A program made the translations under genes and the position numbers. Below the pieces are notes generated by a model. The model was given only the letters and a program-made list of their open reading frames with translations, made no database searches and was not told the origin of the DNA. From Brachionus plicatilis (taxonomy: Eukaryota > Rotifera > Eurotatoria > Ploima > Brachionidae): a stretch of 64,000 nt of DNA. Within the stretch, counting starts at the first letter, position 1. Every line of letters starts with the position of its first letter. The stretch spans positions 596,254 through 660,253 of the forward strand of contig QEOQ01000508.1 in the NCBI GenBank assembly GCA_010279815.1, given 5' to 3'. Of the stretch, positions 10,985 to 24,500 are shown piece by piece.

Positions 10985-12170
10985 AAATAATAATAATAAT
11001 AATTTAAGCTACAGCAGGAGACCAGCAGAGCAGGGCTAGATGTAACCTCGCTATGGTAGCTGTCTGGTTTGTACATACCATAATAATAAAGCTATCTTGT
11101 AGATTTACAATAAAAAAGTTATTAAAATAAAGTAACGAAATAAAAGCTAAAGTATTTGCCGTTATTTAATTTTTAAATAATTATCAAGCTGGTTTTTAAA
11201 GCAATTCTTCGATTGCGCGTTGATTAATTCGGCAGACAGCTCATTCCAACTGTTCACTACTCTATTTGTCAGAAAGTTGTCTCGTTGTTTTGTCTTGGTG
11301 AGCTGCTTAGTCATCATGTGCTGATGACCCCGAATGCCACCGGCTGGACCTTCTCTCGTCAGTGAGTTGCTTTTCAAAGTCTGGTTATGCCACACTACCG
11401 AGCTAAAATCATTCGTTATCTTAAAGAACTCTAAAAGTTTGCCTCTTTATCGTCTCACTTTTAAGTTGGTAAGTTCTAACTTGGCTAGTCTTTGTTCGTA
11501 TTCAAGATGTCTGAGATCATAAACCAATTTTGTGGCTCGCCGTTGTACCTTTTCTAGTATGTTTATATCTTTTTTTGTAAAAGAGTTACAAGCAGCAACA
11601 GAGTACTCTAAGTGCTGTCTCACGAAAGCCACATACAGTTGCCTGAAAGTGATGATTGACCAGCACTTGAATACTTGCTTGATTTGTCCTAAAATAATAT
11701 TGGCTTTGTTTGCAGCTTGTAATGCTTGGTGGTTCCATTTGAGGTCGCTTGTTAAATAGATTTCGAGGTCTCGCTCCACACTGGTTTGTTTCATTGGTAC
11801 GTTGTTCATTTGAAAGTTGATTAACGGAAAATGTTTGTTCTTGAAGAACATGAACTTACATTTGTCGCCGTTGAAATCCATTTGCCATTCATCTGCCCAT
11901 TTAACAAGCCTATCTATGTCAATTTGCAATTGCTGCACATCGAGGCGGTTCTTGATGAAAGTGAGGAGTTTTGTATCGTCCGCAAAGAGCTTTATCTAGA
12001 TACTGACTACGCTTGGCATGTAATTGATGAATATAACAAAGAGGAGCGGTCCAAGGACAGATCCTATTGGGACTTCGCTTAGCACGTCTTTCCAATCAGA
12101 GACATTCTCTTTCAGGACTACCCGTTGTTTTCTGCATGACAGAAAGTCCGTAAGCCACTTGAGAAGTACA
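10985..12170 (-). mobile_element. LINE relic: reverse transcriptase C-terminal half and 3' tail
   Basis: Minus strand. A decayed non-LTR retrotransposon truncated at its 5' end within the reverse transcriptase. The frame begins near 12165 and includes the block GSVLGPLLFVIFIN. The catalytic FADD box follows at about 11970-11985, just after an in-frame TAG. The thumb region runs to 11447 and, after a frameshift, the usual ending FLTNRVVNSWNELSAELINA reaches the stop at 11162. A 3' segment with a (TAA)n run (about 10988-11003) forms the tail. The family looks jockey/CR1-like. Confidence 0.88.
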
Positions 12171-13299
12171 TATCAAATATCAAGAGAAAATTCGAAAAAT
12201 TTTTATTTCCTAATTAAACAATCTTAAGAAATAAATTTTTTGAATACAAAATGAGTACGAGCAAGTTATAAAAAATCTGATTAAACTAAATATTAAATTT
12301 GAAGATAACAGAAAGAAAAGATTACATGGAAACAAGTAAGTTTTAAAAAAGTAAAAAAATAATTTATTAAATTTTTTTTTTAGATATGACTAAAAGTAAT
12401 TTTACGATTTCTTTAATTATATAAATTTCTTCGTTACATTTTTGTTTAAAAAGGAATCGATTAAATGGAAAAAAGTAAATTAAAAATTTAATGATTTTTA
12501 TTTTTAAGATATAGCCAAAAATAAATTGTTTATTTATTTAAATAAACAGTATTTAAATTTTTTTAATTGAAATTGACAACTTAGGAACAAGTAAATTATA
12601 TTTTTATTTTTTTTAATAACAAATAATAATTAATACATTTTATTGGAGGAATTTTATTTTTCTATGAGTCAAGATTAGCAAATAAATGAATTAATATTGT
12701 TTTTTTTTTAATTCAAGATTTGTAAATTTCAATATTTTTTTTTAAGGGCACCATTAAATGTACCATCAATCAATTTTCCAACATATTTAAACCAAACAAC
12801 TTTTAATAAAAGTAATTCACAAAAATAAATTTAATAAGAAATTTTATTTTAAATTCGTATTTTAATATTGGTCTTTGAATAAAAGTTTTCATTTTATTAT
12901 TTTATCCTTAAAAAATTGTATTCCAAAATTTCATCAAGTTTAATTTACTAAAATTCATTTAAAAACTATAAATTCATCTAAGTTTTACCTTGCCATATAG
13001 AAGGAGCTCCAAAAAAAAACGTGATATAAACTTACCAGTGAATTTTTTTTTCCATTTATGCTTGTATTGATCATCACCAGCATTAAAATTATTATCTTCA
13101 AGGAAAGAGAAATAAAAAAGAGAGAATATCTGAATTTAAATCAGGCGTTTTATTTTGTTTAAATTTTTAGAAATGAAAAAGGAAAATATTAATATATTTT
13201 AATCAAACAAATTAACATACTGTTATAAAATTATTAGAATTTAGAATTATCTTAACATTTTTCTTTAATTGTTACTTTTTACGTCACTATAAAGTATTG

Positions 13300-13400
13300 C
13301 AGAGTTGCTAAAAAGTCATAGTTAAGTCATGGCAATAACTTTTACTGAGTCCAGGTCAAAATATTTTTTTTAAAGATCAAATTTTGGGTTCTTATTTAGG
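13300..13400 (+). mobile_element. Solo left end of a CAGAG-family MITE
   Basis: CAGAGTTGCTAAAAAGTCAT is close to the terminal repeat of the family at 23363 and 48533. No matching right end was found, so the fragment boundary at 13400 is arbitrary. Confidence 0.4.
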
Positions 13401-14821
13401 AAGCCGCCACAATAGCTACCTAGAAAGGCAAAAAATTCATCTGGCCATGATCTTTCTTGAGTTATGAATTACCATTCCTTGCAATTCCAGCTAGTTATTC
13501 TGGCGACCTCGCTCATTTATTTTATGAACCAATATTTTCAAGTAATCAATAAATCTATTTTTTATATCAAGTATTATAAAGAAATAAACAAATTAATTTT
13601 ACTAAATTAAATATCATATTAAAAAAATTAATTTTTCCTTTATTTTTATTAAAAACTTTAAAATAAAAAAAATCAATTTAAAGTGTTTATAATGATTTAC
13701 TATAATCTAATGCTAAATGAATCTAATGCCAAAAATTTAATGTCAATTACTTTAATTTTAAATTGTTAAATGAGAAAAAGTTACAAAAATATAAGGAATC
13801 TATTGTTCTTTTTTAATTAATGAAACTAATGCCATTTTTATATTTAGGAGATTAATGTCTTCTCTCTAAATAAAGAAATTGATCACGATGAAGACACAAT
13901 CAATTAATTTTACTTTTTTTTGTATAATTCAACTTTTAACTTAATCTAATTTTGTAAAAACCTAAAAACTTTTCAAACTAGAGGGTTTAAACGAAGGCTT
14001 GCGCCATTCGGACGAACCCTGGGGCCTTCCCCTCAATTATATATTTAAAAAAAAAAAAGACACAATTATTGAACAATCAAGCGACGAACAAGAAAGTGGA
14101 AACTATGATTAAGATATTGTGTGTGCTCAACAAGTTACCATTCATGATTTCCCGGAGTTATCTCTAGAATCTGTTTTTTCTTTTTATTTTTTCTTATAAT
14201 TGATTTTTTTTGTCATTATTTTAATTGGCATTAGATTACTTTATCATTAGATTTTTTTGACATTAGTTTTTTTATTTTGAAAATTAACAATAAATCTATT
14301 TAGCATTATATTCTTAAATGTTTTTTGATTATAAAATATTTTGGCATTATTTTTTTTGACATTAAATTTTTGACATTAGAATCATTTTACATTAATTCAC
14401 AGATTACCTTTTATAATAAACACTTTAAAAATTGTTGAAATGATAAAAGTACGATTAGTATGCTCTAACTTATTTTACAGTATTATAAATATAAAAAAGT
14501 TCCTATTAGATATGAAATTAAAAAAATGTGCATCTTTTAAAATAAATTTTAATTAGCTATTTTTACTTAAAATTTTTTTTTAATTTTACTTGTTAAGAAA
14601 AAAATGTTAGTTACCATAGCTCATATTTAATTATAAAGTTATTTAAAAACGATAATGTTATTATCTTTTTTGTTCAAGTTAATGTTTGGTAAGTATAATT
14701 TTGGTAAAAGTTCAAAGTAAATTTTTAACCATGTTAAATTAATTCAAAAGATGAAAAATTTGAAAAATATAAAAATTGACTTAGTTAATCAAAAATTCTA
14801 CTTTGCCGAAAAATCTGTAGT

Positions 14822-14883
14822 ACAAAAGTTTTTTGAGAATTTAAATTTATTATTGGAGTTTTTGTATGAAAATTCACAATGCC
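14822..14883 (+). mobile_element. Right-end fragment of the 9-bp-TSD foldback MITE
   Basis: The sequence ending TTTGTATGAAAATTCACAATGCC resembles the right arm of the elements ending at 1907 and 30298, including the upstream ACAAAAGTT and TATTGGA blocks. No left arm was found. Confidence 0.55.
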
Positions 14884-16169
14884 ATTTTAATACATATAGT
14901 TTTTTGGAGAGACTTAATATGGGTAAAACAAGTATTCGTTCTTCTTAAAAAATTGCTCCGAAATTGCCCTTCTCAAAGTAAAAACTTTTTTTAACTTTTT
15001 CAAAATTAAGAAAATTTAACAATTTGGATTTTTCTTTTTCGATTAAAACAAAAAGTGAATGGTTTTCGATTTAAACATATCTTTTTAAATTTTAATCAAA
15101 ATTAATGAAGAAATTTTACTTTAAAAAATATTTCAAAACGATAAGTTTATGTATGCTATTAAAATTCAGTCATAAATAAAAAAAATAAAAAGCAAGCATT
15201 TCTTAGCTTAATAAATCAGCAACTTAATTAATTAAGATATTGTGAATTTCAAATTCAAATTGAACAAAAATTCTTCATTCTTCATTTTAAAACATTAAAA
15301 TTATTGTAAATAAAAAATATTAGAAAAAATATTGCAACATAGTTCAAGATACTTTGTTGCACCTTTTTAACCTAAAATAATTTATCTCGTGTGAAAAATG
15401 ACAAAAAATAAAGAATCAATCAGATTTAAATAGATTATTGATTTGATTTACTAAAAAAAAAAGAAAATAAATATTTCATTTTAGGCAACAAAGTATGTTG
15501 CAATAATTTTATTTCTCAACCTTATCTCAAAAAGATAAATAAAATTTAAAAAATACTTACCTAAGACATTTGAACAAGGTTCTATTTTTTTTTGTGTTAA
15601 TCTCAATCTTTGAACATTTAATTTAAAACTAAATCTTTTGTGGTATTTATGTAAAAAATGGAAATCTATTTTAATATTTTAATTTCTTAAACATAATTGT
15701 AAATTTAAAAAAGGAAAACAAACAGTACATAACTACCTTCCTTTGTATTCAATTTTATGTTATTTTTTACATCGCCGAATCTGGCGTAATTTTATGAATA
15801 AATAATAATAATAATAATTTTATTGCCATTTTTATTAAATTTAATTTTAATAAATCTAAAAATGAAGAATTTTTGCTGTGTTTGTATTTGAAATCAACAA
15901 AACCATCAATTTAAAGTTCAATTTTTTTAATTTAAACCCTTTTTTAGGTCGCCTATGAGGTGCAGTATCAATTAAATAAATAAATAAAATAAATTAATAA
16001 AAATCTCGAAATGGATTAATAAAAATTCCAAATTTTAGAATAAATTTCAATATTTAAAAAATTGTTTTATTTAAAAAAAAAAAACGAAATAAATATGCGA
16101 CAAAACAATAAAAAAAAACTCATTCATAATACTTTATCTATACACAAATTAAAACTTATTACATTTAAA

Positions 16170-17600
16170 CTAAAAATTATTTATCGGCGGCAAAAAAGTG
16201 CTAAAACGAAAATCAACATTCGTTTGTTCACAATTTTGAGTATTCGACTTTAGTTCATTGAAAGCTTGTTCCTTCTTCCTCTTATCATTTATCGATGGAT
16301 AATAGTTCAACGGAGTTGAATTGAACATCGAATGAGCTTTCAAAAATTCCAAATTTGAGCTTGTGCTCACCAAAAAGTCCTCATCCTCTTCATTGGTACA
16401 ATAATCTCCCAATTCGTTCAAATTATTCTCATTCAAATGACTAGTTAAAAAAGAAGTTTGTGTGGTGTTGGCTGAATGGTTGTTGATAAGTCCGACATTG
16501 CTGCTTCCACTGCTGAACGCCGGCCTTATCAAGTTGGTATGCGCCAAAAGACTCGCTAAGTTGGGGTTGATTAGGCTCTTTTGCATAATGTCATTAGACA
16601 ACGGTGCTCGTTGGCTGTGATGCGACACTTCACTTGGGTTGATGCTCAAAATTTTCTGCTGTTCCTCGAGCTCCTCTCCGCAGCATATTGTCAGCTGATT
16701 TGTCTTTGGACTCTGAGAGGACGTGCTTGTTGAGCATGTCGAATTACTGTTTCTCGAATAGGCCGATCGATGGTCTAAGCTTTTTTTTACACTTCGGTTA
16801 GTGGACCGACTCATGCACTTGCACACGCACATCAGCACCAGGCCAGTCAGCACTAATAACACAGTTAAGGCCGCGCATATGCTTATCACTACATTGGAAC
16901 TGAAATAGAGAAAGAAAAAAATTAATCAATTGCCGCAGGAAAATTTTGATCAAGGATAATTAATGAATTTTTGCAAACTTTGTTTATCTTATCATTTTTA
17001 TCTAATTAATATTTATTAAAATGTTATTTCCCTAGTTGGTCGCGCGCTATTGCTAGCTGCGAATAGACATTTAAATCTCATATTTCAGCCTTTTTTCGGT
17101 CTGGCACGTCTGCGCCAACTCTCTAATCATCAATTACCATGTGCTTCAATTAACTTCGACCTTTAAGATCTTAGAAGAATCTTGATGCCCACGATTCAGA
17201 CAATCAGTGCCATTTTTAAACAAAGATATCGGCATTTATGATAAATGATAAGATACAGCTTGGAATGGATAAGATAAAATCAAGGTAGATGCTTACTTTG
17301 ACAGTAAAATGTTCAAGCTTGATTGAGATGTGAAGTGATTTTGACCAGCTAGGTAGACTTTTTGGCGATTGATGTTTGAAATAGTGGACAAGATAACAGA
17401 TGATTTGGATGACGATGACATAAAAGAATTATCATTTTGTTTGAAGGAACAGCACATTTTGATGCCGTCTGCTGACTGGCAACAGTATTTGTCCGCTGGG
17501 CAAGGAAAACCATCATTGTAAAGACCATGCTTGTCATAGTACGAACTGCAGTAGCGGTCGTAATTTCCCGGATCTTCCATTTTATAAATAAGCAATAAAT
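16170..17600 (-). CDS. Shisa-like single-pass membrane protein (5' incomplete)
   Basis: Two exons joined by a GT..AG intron: 17600-17297 and 16899-16170. Exon 1 shown here encodes a short cysteine-rich ectodomain with spacing YC..YYDKHG...PCPADKYCC......MCC, as in the Shisa/WBP1/VOPP1-like superfamily. Exon 2 begins with one transmembrane helix (VVISICAALTVLLVLTGLVL) followed by a juxtamembrane Cys/basic cluster and a long Ser/Asn-rich cytoplasmic tail. The reading frame runs into an acceptor at 17601-17602 without a convincing start or signal peptide, so at least one 5' exon is missing from the model. Shisa-family proteins act in the secretory pathway or modulate receptors; no specific role can be assigned. 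Confidence 0.6.
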
Positions 17601-17602
17601 CT

Positions 17603-20600
17603 AAAAAAAATTTTTCGATTAAATTATTTTATTTTCCCGACAAAAAATAAAAATCTTTTGTAGCTGTATAAAAAAAAGAGAATTTTTTTTTAAATTTTAA
17701 ATCAAATCTTTTTTTATTAAAATTTGATAAATAAATGAAATTAAAAGTCATTTTTACATAAAAAAATTTTAAATTTGCCAAGCTAATTTTAGCTGATATC
17801 TTCATAATCTTAGAAAGTCACAACGCAATTTTGAATAAAAAACCTTTTTGAGAGAACTTTTTGACCAAGGAATTGAGAGTGACAAAAATGGTGAAAATAT
17901 TTTTTATCTAGAAAAACAAACACATTAATTAATTAATAAATAGAGATGCTTTTAAAAATTGTTTTGCGAAAATCAAAAATTAATTTGTCTACAAACCGCA
18001 GGAAATGTGAATACAATCGGTTATTGATACTTTAACAAACATTTAAAAGAAATCCCCGATTGAATAATCAACATGTCCAAATTTGTTCTAAAACGACATT
18101 TTTATCTTTTTACAACATTGTGATTTATAACTCTTTTAAGAGATAAAAATCAAATCAAATCTATCAATATTTGTAATTTAATAATTATGATAAATCCCAA
18201 GCTTAATTTTAAAATCATGATAAAAATTACAACAATAATATTTGTATTCGATCAAATATCAGCTCAGTAATTATTATCATTTTTCAATATTCCTTTAGGG
18301 ATATTTTTTTAAAGCCAATTCTCTTTTTATGTACTAAATTTATCTATTCAAACTGAGAAAGGGCTAATTTACGAAAACACTTGCCTAAATTAGTTTTGTT
18401 TATTCATGATAAAACAAATGACACCTGATATCTAGCTATTTTTTCACGCGCTTTTCAATCTACCTTTTTTAAAAATAAATAGTGGTCATGTTAATTTTAT
18501 TCGCTTTGAATTTTTATTTAATTTAAAAATTAAAAAATAAAAAATAAACTTTTTTAGGAATTAATTTTCAAAAAAAAATAATTTCAAAGGAATTCAATAT
18601 TTCATTTAATGAATTGTGATGCCATAACACAATTTTTTCTGAATTTATATATTTTTATTCCACCTCAGGTATCTAAAGTTAGTTTTTAATAGTTAATTAG
18701 AATCACAATTTATTCTTATAATAAAATAATAAAAAATTTGATTAAGATTTAAAACGTCTTTTAAAATAATCAAAAATTAAAAATAAATTCACTTGTTTCT
18801 GTTATTAAAAAGTCTAAATTTGAATTAACATTATTTTATATTTAAAATGGAAATGGAAAATATTTTTTAATAGATGCTTATTTATATTTTAGAAAATAAT
18901 TAATCTACATTAAATTGAATTGAAAAGAAGAATAAGTGGATTTCCCAAGTAGATAAATAAATAATGATTTTCTTTGAAATTTTTTAATGAATTATTTTTT
19001 AATAATAAATCGATTCGGTTGGAATTTGTTGTATTCAAAAAACACTTGGTACTTTATTGAAATAAAAAAATTAAATATCTTTTTTTTTAATATTCATTGT
19101 TTTTTTTAATAAAAAAATGAAAATCTAAAAATTTTCTCGAATAATTTTCTATTTTTTAATTGTGTCACGCCAATAAACCCGTCTTTGGGTATGACAATTG
19201 TATTAGGCGCTAAAATTTGTGACAAAAAAAACATTTCTTAGTCCCATAACTAATAAAAACTTTGACATTTAATTTTAACAAATTTATTGCAAATGATCAA
19301 TAAAGTATAAATTGTTCTCATTAAAAAAAATCCTACCATTTTTTAAATCAATTAAAAAATTTGTGTTAATTTTTTCGTCAATATGTTTTAATATGAGTGC
19401 AAATTTTTATAGGCGAATAAAATAGCTTTTTAATAGTTAATTTAACAAATAGCTTAAAATTTAAGTCCTTAAATCTTTGCCCTTAATTTACTGTAAAGTT
19501 ACCAATTTGAATAATCCTTAAAGGTTATTTTATTCAATTAAAGTTATCCCATGGAAAAATTGAAATTTGATTTTTAAATATAAAAAAGAGCAAATAATTA
19601 AACATCTATTTTTTAACTAAGTGAAAAAATTCATTTTTTCTTATCTACATAAAAATAAATGTGATAAATTTTTAAATTAAAATAGAGAATAAAAACTGAC
19701 CATTTCTTATTATCTATAATCAATTGCAACATGTAAAAATTTTTTGGTAAAAAAAAAAAACATTTTAAAAACTGAGGCCAGTCTTCCAAGCATTGTATCC
19801 AATCTATGACATAAAGTCCTAAAATTAAGGACAATTTAATGCAATTATATTAAAATAAAATTGATTAATCGATTACCTGAATGATATTGGACACTCAGGA
19901 CACCACTAACCGATCGCGAAAAACGCGCTCATTTCTTAAATAGATTTCTATTCAACCAGATTATCTCAGTAGTTAAGCTTAACTGATAAAATGTGTTACT
20001 TTATAATATAGGTCTAATAAACAAACAAATAAGACAATATTAAAATAATTGATATTTCAAGTGTTTCACATATAATCTAATTAAAAGTGATGCAAACACT
20101 TGGAAGTGATGCGAATCGAATGGCCTTTTTGCAATCAAGTTAGGTGAATAAGATAAAATTCAACAAAAATAAAACTTAATTAAAACCAGTATCGACGATT
20201 GATGAATTCATCATGAGAAGATAAACATTTAAATCTAGACGATTGAATTGATCTCAGATCGAAAATTCAAATGTCTGTGTTGCAAGATCTCAGCTAGTTA
20301 GATAAAAAAAAAGCTTTGATTCGAAATGCATGTTGATTTATTGAATTCAGCTTACTCTAGGAATACTCTAATTAATTATTTAGTCTAGTTCTGAGAAAGA
20401 TAAGTGGATAATTAGCTTTAGAAATAGATTTAAATTTTTTTTATTCTTTATCCAGTTCTTAATGTAACTTTATTTACACAAATCTCTTAGCGTTTTGACG
20501 CGAATTTATAAAGCTTAGCATACTGATGTTAAAGTTAGCACTGAGTATTCGAATTTTAATTCATTATTTGCCTTCCTACCACAAACTTTGTTTAGTAAAT

Positions 20601-22479
20601 AAAATAGTTTTTCTAAACGGATATTTTCTTATCTTAACATTTTTGCTCTTCGTCCAACTCAAGATATTCAATCAATCAACAGTTTATCTTTGTTTTTTCA
20701 AAGCTTTCCTTGTGAAAAATAAAATTTCTTTTTTTTTAGTAAAATTTTCATTTGGACACTAAAATTATAAAATTTTACTACATTCGTTGCTGTAAAAAAC
20801 ATATGGACTATCTGACTATTTGTCAAGAAAACATGATATTTTAGAGATAAAACAAAATTAGATTTTCAAATTTCCGAATTTTTACAATGCACTAAATATG
20901 ATTATTTACAGAACAAAAAAAGAAAAATTAACTTCAACATTTATGATATTCGAGATTTTATTAGGAATTAAATTTAAAATGATACCTTTTTTAATTTCGA
21001 GCCTAGAAAAATATTCCTCTTGTTATTCGTGTGAGAAAAAATTTTTTTAAATTGACTTGATCTCAATTCCACTGAAATATGAAAAACCTAACCAAGAAGT
21101 CCTAAACACAATATGGCATCACAAACTTTGTTCTATTATTCAACTTAGAAGAAAATTATGTAAGAAATTTTTTTTAATTTTTAAAAAAATAATAAATAAA
21201 AATTTCTGAAAAAAATACTTAAAAAATACTCTTGATAATTCAACAAAACATGTTCTTGATTCCTAATAAAAAAATTTAATAACACGTTTAAAAACAAATA
21301 TTTCTTTCACTAGAAAAATAAAATCAGGATATGTAAACTTTTTTATTTTGTTTCCATCTTTGTCAGTGAGGTAGAAAAAAAAACATTAATTTAGACATTT
21401 TAAAGAGGAAAAAAATTATAATTAAAGTTAAATTAAAAAAAAAATATGATTTATTTTTATTATGATTAACCCATACTATTGTTTATTATATTCGCCTCAA
21501 AAATTTAAATTGTATTTCCAAAGGACTGAATTCTTATTCAATTTTTTTCTAGAAAGATTTGAATTATTGATTTGGTTGATAGAATTTAACAATCACTATA
21601 ATAAAAATCAATTTTTTCAATTTTTATTTTTAAAAATTGAAAAATTTATTTTAAATGAAAAATGTTTTTTTCTTATTTTCAAGTAAAAATATGCAATTTT
21701 TGCCAAAGTTTCTTTTGTCACAATTTTTGGTGTTTCTTTTTCTAATTTTTCCCTAAGAATAAAGTTTAATTTTTTTACAAATAACTGTACAACTAGAAAA
21801 ATTCGAAATTTTTTAAAAGTGTTTTTAAAAATATTAAACCTAAATTCTAAATTAAATTTTATATTAAACGATTTAGATTTTAAATATTCAATTTTATTAG
21901 AGATTCTGCTTTGAGTTTTTTTAGACTGTTATTTATTGTGAACAAGAATGACTAGACTGAGAAAGAATTTTAAAAGATCAAACTAATACCTAGCTATGCA
22001 AAAATGACTACCAAGGACATAAAAGTATTAACTATTCATTAAGACGCCTTATGCTCTAATTAGGACTATAGTTAGAAGAACGAAATTTTCCAAAATACTT
22101 CGTTATTCGTTGAACAATAAAACTTTTAATTCTTATTGATAAAAAAAAAACATTAAATTTATAATCTATGTATAAAAATATTGATTATGAATTTATCAAT
22201 ATTGTCTATAGATTAGATATTTATAATTTAAATAAAAAATTTTATAATTTTCTCATCGACCACCTGAACACTTTGTTTTAAATATAATTGTTGTTCATAA
22301 TTATTTAATTGATATTCTTTATGGTTACATGCAGACTAATTGTTAATCTGTGAAATATTTTTAATTAGACTGTGCCCAACTTGTTGGAAAGCGAATTAAA
22401 GTTATTTTATTTTTAATAAAATATTTAAATAAATGTAAACAAATTAAAGTAGTTGAACAGTCTATGAGCTAAAAATAAA
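17603..22479. other. Non-coding AT-rich DNA, possible 5' region of the Shisa-like gene
   Basis: No exon could be supported. 19860-20400 is more complex than its surroundings and could hold the promoter or a 5' exon of the gene ending at 16170. A donor-like CAG/GTAATC on the minus strand near 19877 follows a segment with an in-frame stop. The remainder is A/T-rich with no recognised element. Confidence 0.4.
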
Positions 22480-23060
22480 CAAAATCCATTCATTATGTTC
22501 TTAAAATTGAGCAAATTTAAAGGTTCAAAAAAAATTCATAGGAATCACACTAGACTCAAAACTTACATTAAGATCAATGGTGGATGAATAATAAGAGCAC
22601 TGTAATTCAACGCTTAATATTTTTTTTTTATTTTTTATTTTATTCAATTAAAGATTAAGTCCCATGGACAAATTCAAATAAGAATTTAATATTCAATTAA
22701 ATAATAAAATATTTCTCAAATAGAAAATGGGGTCTAAAATCAAACACATTAGATAATCTTTACAAATCCTTAATAGGATCAATATTGGATTATTTTTTTC
22801 CTTGTTTAAATTCATTCTCAGAATCTAACATCAAAAAATTCAAGTTATTCAAAATTCAGTTGTTCGATCTTGAAGCTAAAATATGATACAACAAGAGGCC
22901 TTCAAAAAACTTTAAGTACTAACAGTTCAAGATTAATTCTTTGATTTGAGTGAAAGATATTGCAGGACAGGATTTTGTTCCACTGGTCGTCAAACTGGTG
23001 GATGAACATAGAGAAGATTTCGAGTCAAAGATAAATTACATCGAATATCCAAATCCATTG
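22480..23060 (+). mobile_element. LINE relic (reverse transcriptase, 3' half)
   Basis: Heavily decayed non-LTR retrotransposon. Recognisable peptides lie in different frames: FIGITLDSKLTL near 22533-22570 (thumb/late RT block), GSILDYFFPCLNSFSESNIK near 22777-22840, and PLVVKLVDEHREDFES near 22978-23026. Stops and frameshifts separate them. A related fragment lies at 25780-26010. Confidence 0.72.
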
Positions 23061-23204
23061 TGCAATTGCTACCTAACAATTTCTACTTTTCTTCCTGAAC
23101 TATCAAACATTTAAACATGTCTTATCTTTTTTATCTTCAAAAGATACGGGAACATTACTAAGATTATAAATAATTACTTTAAAAAAATACAACGATAGTT
23201 ACAA

Positions 23205-24245
23205 AAAAAGAGACTACAAATGTCCCCTAACAAGTGTAGCTATAAAATCTTCTCTGGTAACCCCTCCAAAAACAAAAAGTTAAACTTAAAACTTTTCAAT
23301 TCCATACACAGACTCTCCAATCTTTCTTGGAACGAAGTTTAACCAAAATATCTGCTTTAACTCAGAGTTGTTTAAAAGTCACAATTCTCAAGTCCAAGTA
23401 CAAGTGAGGACTTTTTTTATTTTTAAAAAGTCCGAGCAAAGACTTTAAATTTTTAATGACTTTGACTTTTTTTTGGGACTTTTAAACAACTCTGCTTTAA
23501 CTCACAAGTTGAGTTTATCCGTTCTAGATGTCATGGAAAAAGTGAATCTTGTTTAGATTTTGTCCCGCAAATCTTGGAAGCTAAGTAAAAAGTAAAAAAC
23601 ACTCTCAGGAATCTATAACGCACTTTTAGGTTCCATTTTAAAACCTAGTTTTTTCATATTATCTCGGGTTTCCGGTACAAATATGCAGAGGCTGCAGGTA
23701 CTTCAGAAAACTTCTTTTAAATCAATTTATCTCTTGCCATATGTCATACCGTCTATTCAGTTTTAAAGTCTTCTCGAAGATCAAAAAATTGAAAAAATTG
23801 ATAGACTAGGCTTAGAAATTTACTAAACAGGTACGTCTAAAATAGTCTGATCACTCCCCTTAAACATGACTATATTGATGTCTTCATTGAAAGCCCCGAG
23901 TCCAAAACCCCGTTGTGCCAAGTCACTAACGAGCTATTCCAATGGGCAATTGACTTCTTTTGATATCTCAAAATTTTCTTATTTTTTTGCACAATTTCTT
24001 ATTTGCTTTCAAATTGTGTTAACTTTCTAATGTCTTTCTATTTTAGACTAATTTTAAACATTTTTAAAAAATACTTTATAAGTTTTACTATTCAAAGCCA
24101 TTTTAAATAATAAATAAACTATTTAAAAAAAATCTTTTTCAACGCGTCCTTATTTTTTATTTATTTTTTATCTTATTTAACTTTATTTTAAATTTTTTAC
24201 ATATTTTTATTCTGAAGGAGCATTAGATAAACAAATAAATAAATA
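23205..24245 (+). mobile_element. Jockey-like LINE relic with (AAAT)n tail, split by a MITE
   Basis: The late reverse-transcriptase region reads MSPNKCSYKIFSGNPSKN from about 23220. TDSPIFLGTKFNQN follows one base out of frame, interrupted after CFN by the MITE at 23363-23494, and continues beyond it in register. IYNALLGSIL (23605 onward) and TNMQRLQVLQ (about 23680) follow after further frameshifts. The element probably ends with the tail TCTGAAGGAGCATTAG and AAACAAATAAATAAATAAA at 24211-24248. Confidence 0.8.
23363..23494. mobile_element. hAT-type MITE, CAGAG family, copy 2 (nested)
   Basis: 132 bp with a perfect 18-bp terminal inverted repeat, CAGAGTTGTTTAAAAGTC. It is flanked by a perfect 8-bp duplication, CTTTAACT (23355-23362 and 23495-23502). 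It lies in the LINE relic: removing the element and one duplication brings the two parts of the relic back into one reading register. Confidence 0.92.
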
Positions 24246-24249
24246 AAAA

Positions 24250-24500
24250 ACGTGGTGAAGAACTGTAATCAACGACATAACTTTTTCTGCAACCGAATTG
24301 TCAATGACTGGAACGATCTTAACGACTCCATCATCACTGCCAAAAGTAACAACGACTTCAAAAGCAAGCTTGACAAAACAGCAACTTGATTACGGCAAGT
24401 GGCTACCACACAGGGTGTCGTCACCCATCGCGTTATGCATTATCCTGCATGCAAATCGCCACGTGTAGCCTACCTTTTACTACTACTACTAAAAGGTTGT
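24250..24500 (+). mobile_element. LINE 3' end (RT C-terminus and (TAC)n tail)
   Basis: The frame from about 24262 gives HNFFCNRIVNDWNDL and DFKSKLDKTAT before a TGA, the common C-terminal ending of jockey/CR1-type reverse transcriptases. It is followed by a unique 3' segment and a (TAC/TACT)n run near 24476-24490. It abuts the tail of the preceding LINE. Confidence 0.8.

Larger units (their letters stand above)
12171..16169. other. AT-rich intergenic DNA with repeat fragments
   Basis: No intact gene seen. Recognisable fragments: a solo left end of the CAGAG MITE family at 13300, a possible LINE tail near 13980-14055 (less AT-rich, then an A run), a right end of the 9-bp-TSD MITE at about 14822-14883, an inverted pair around GCAACAAAGTA (about 15333-15385 and 15485-15512), and a tail-like GCCGAATCTGGC hairpin with (AATA)n/(ATA)n at about 15774-15818. 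Confidence 0.5.

Noticed and set aside
19860..19925. Possible first exon of the Shisa-like gene (minus strand, ending at a CAG/GTAATC donor)
   Set aside because: The frame from its ATG meets a stop before the donor, so it could at best be non-coding 5' UTR.
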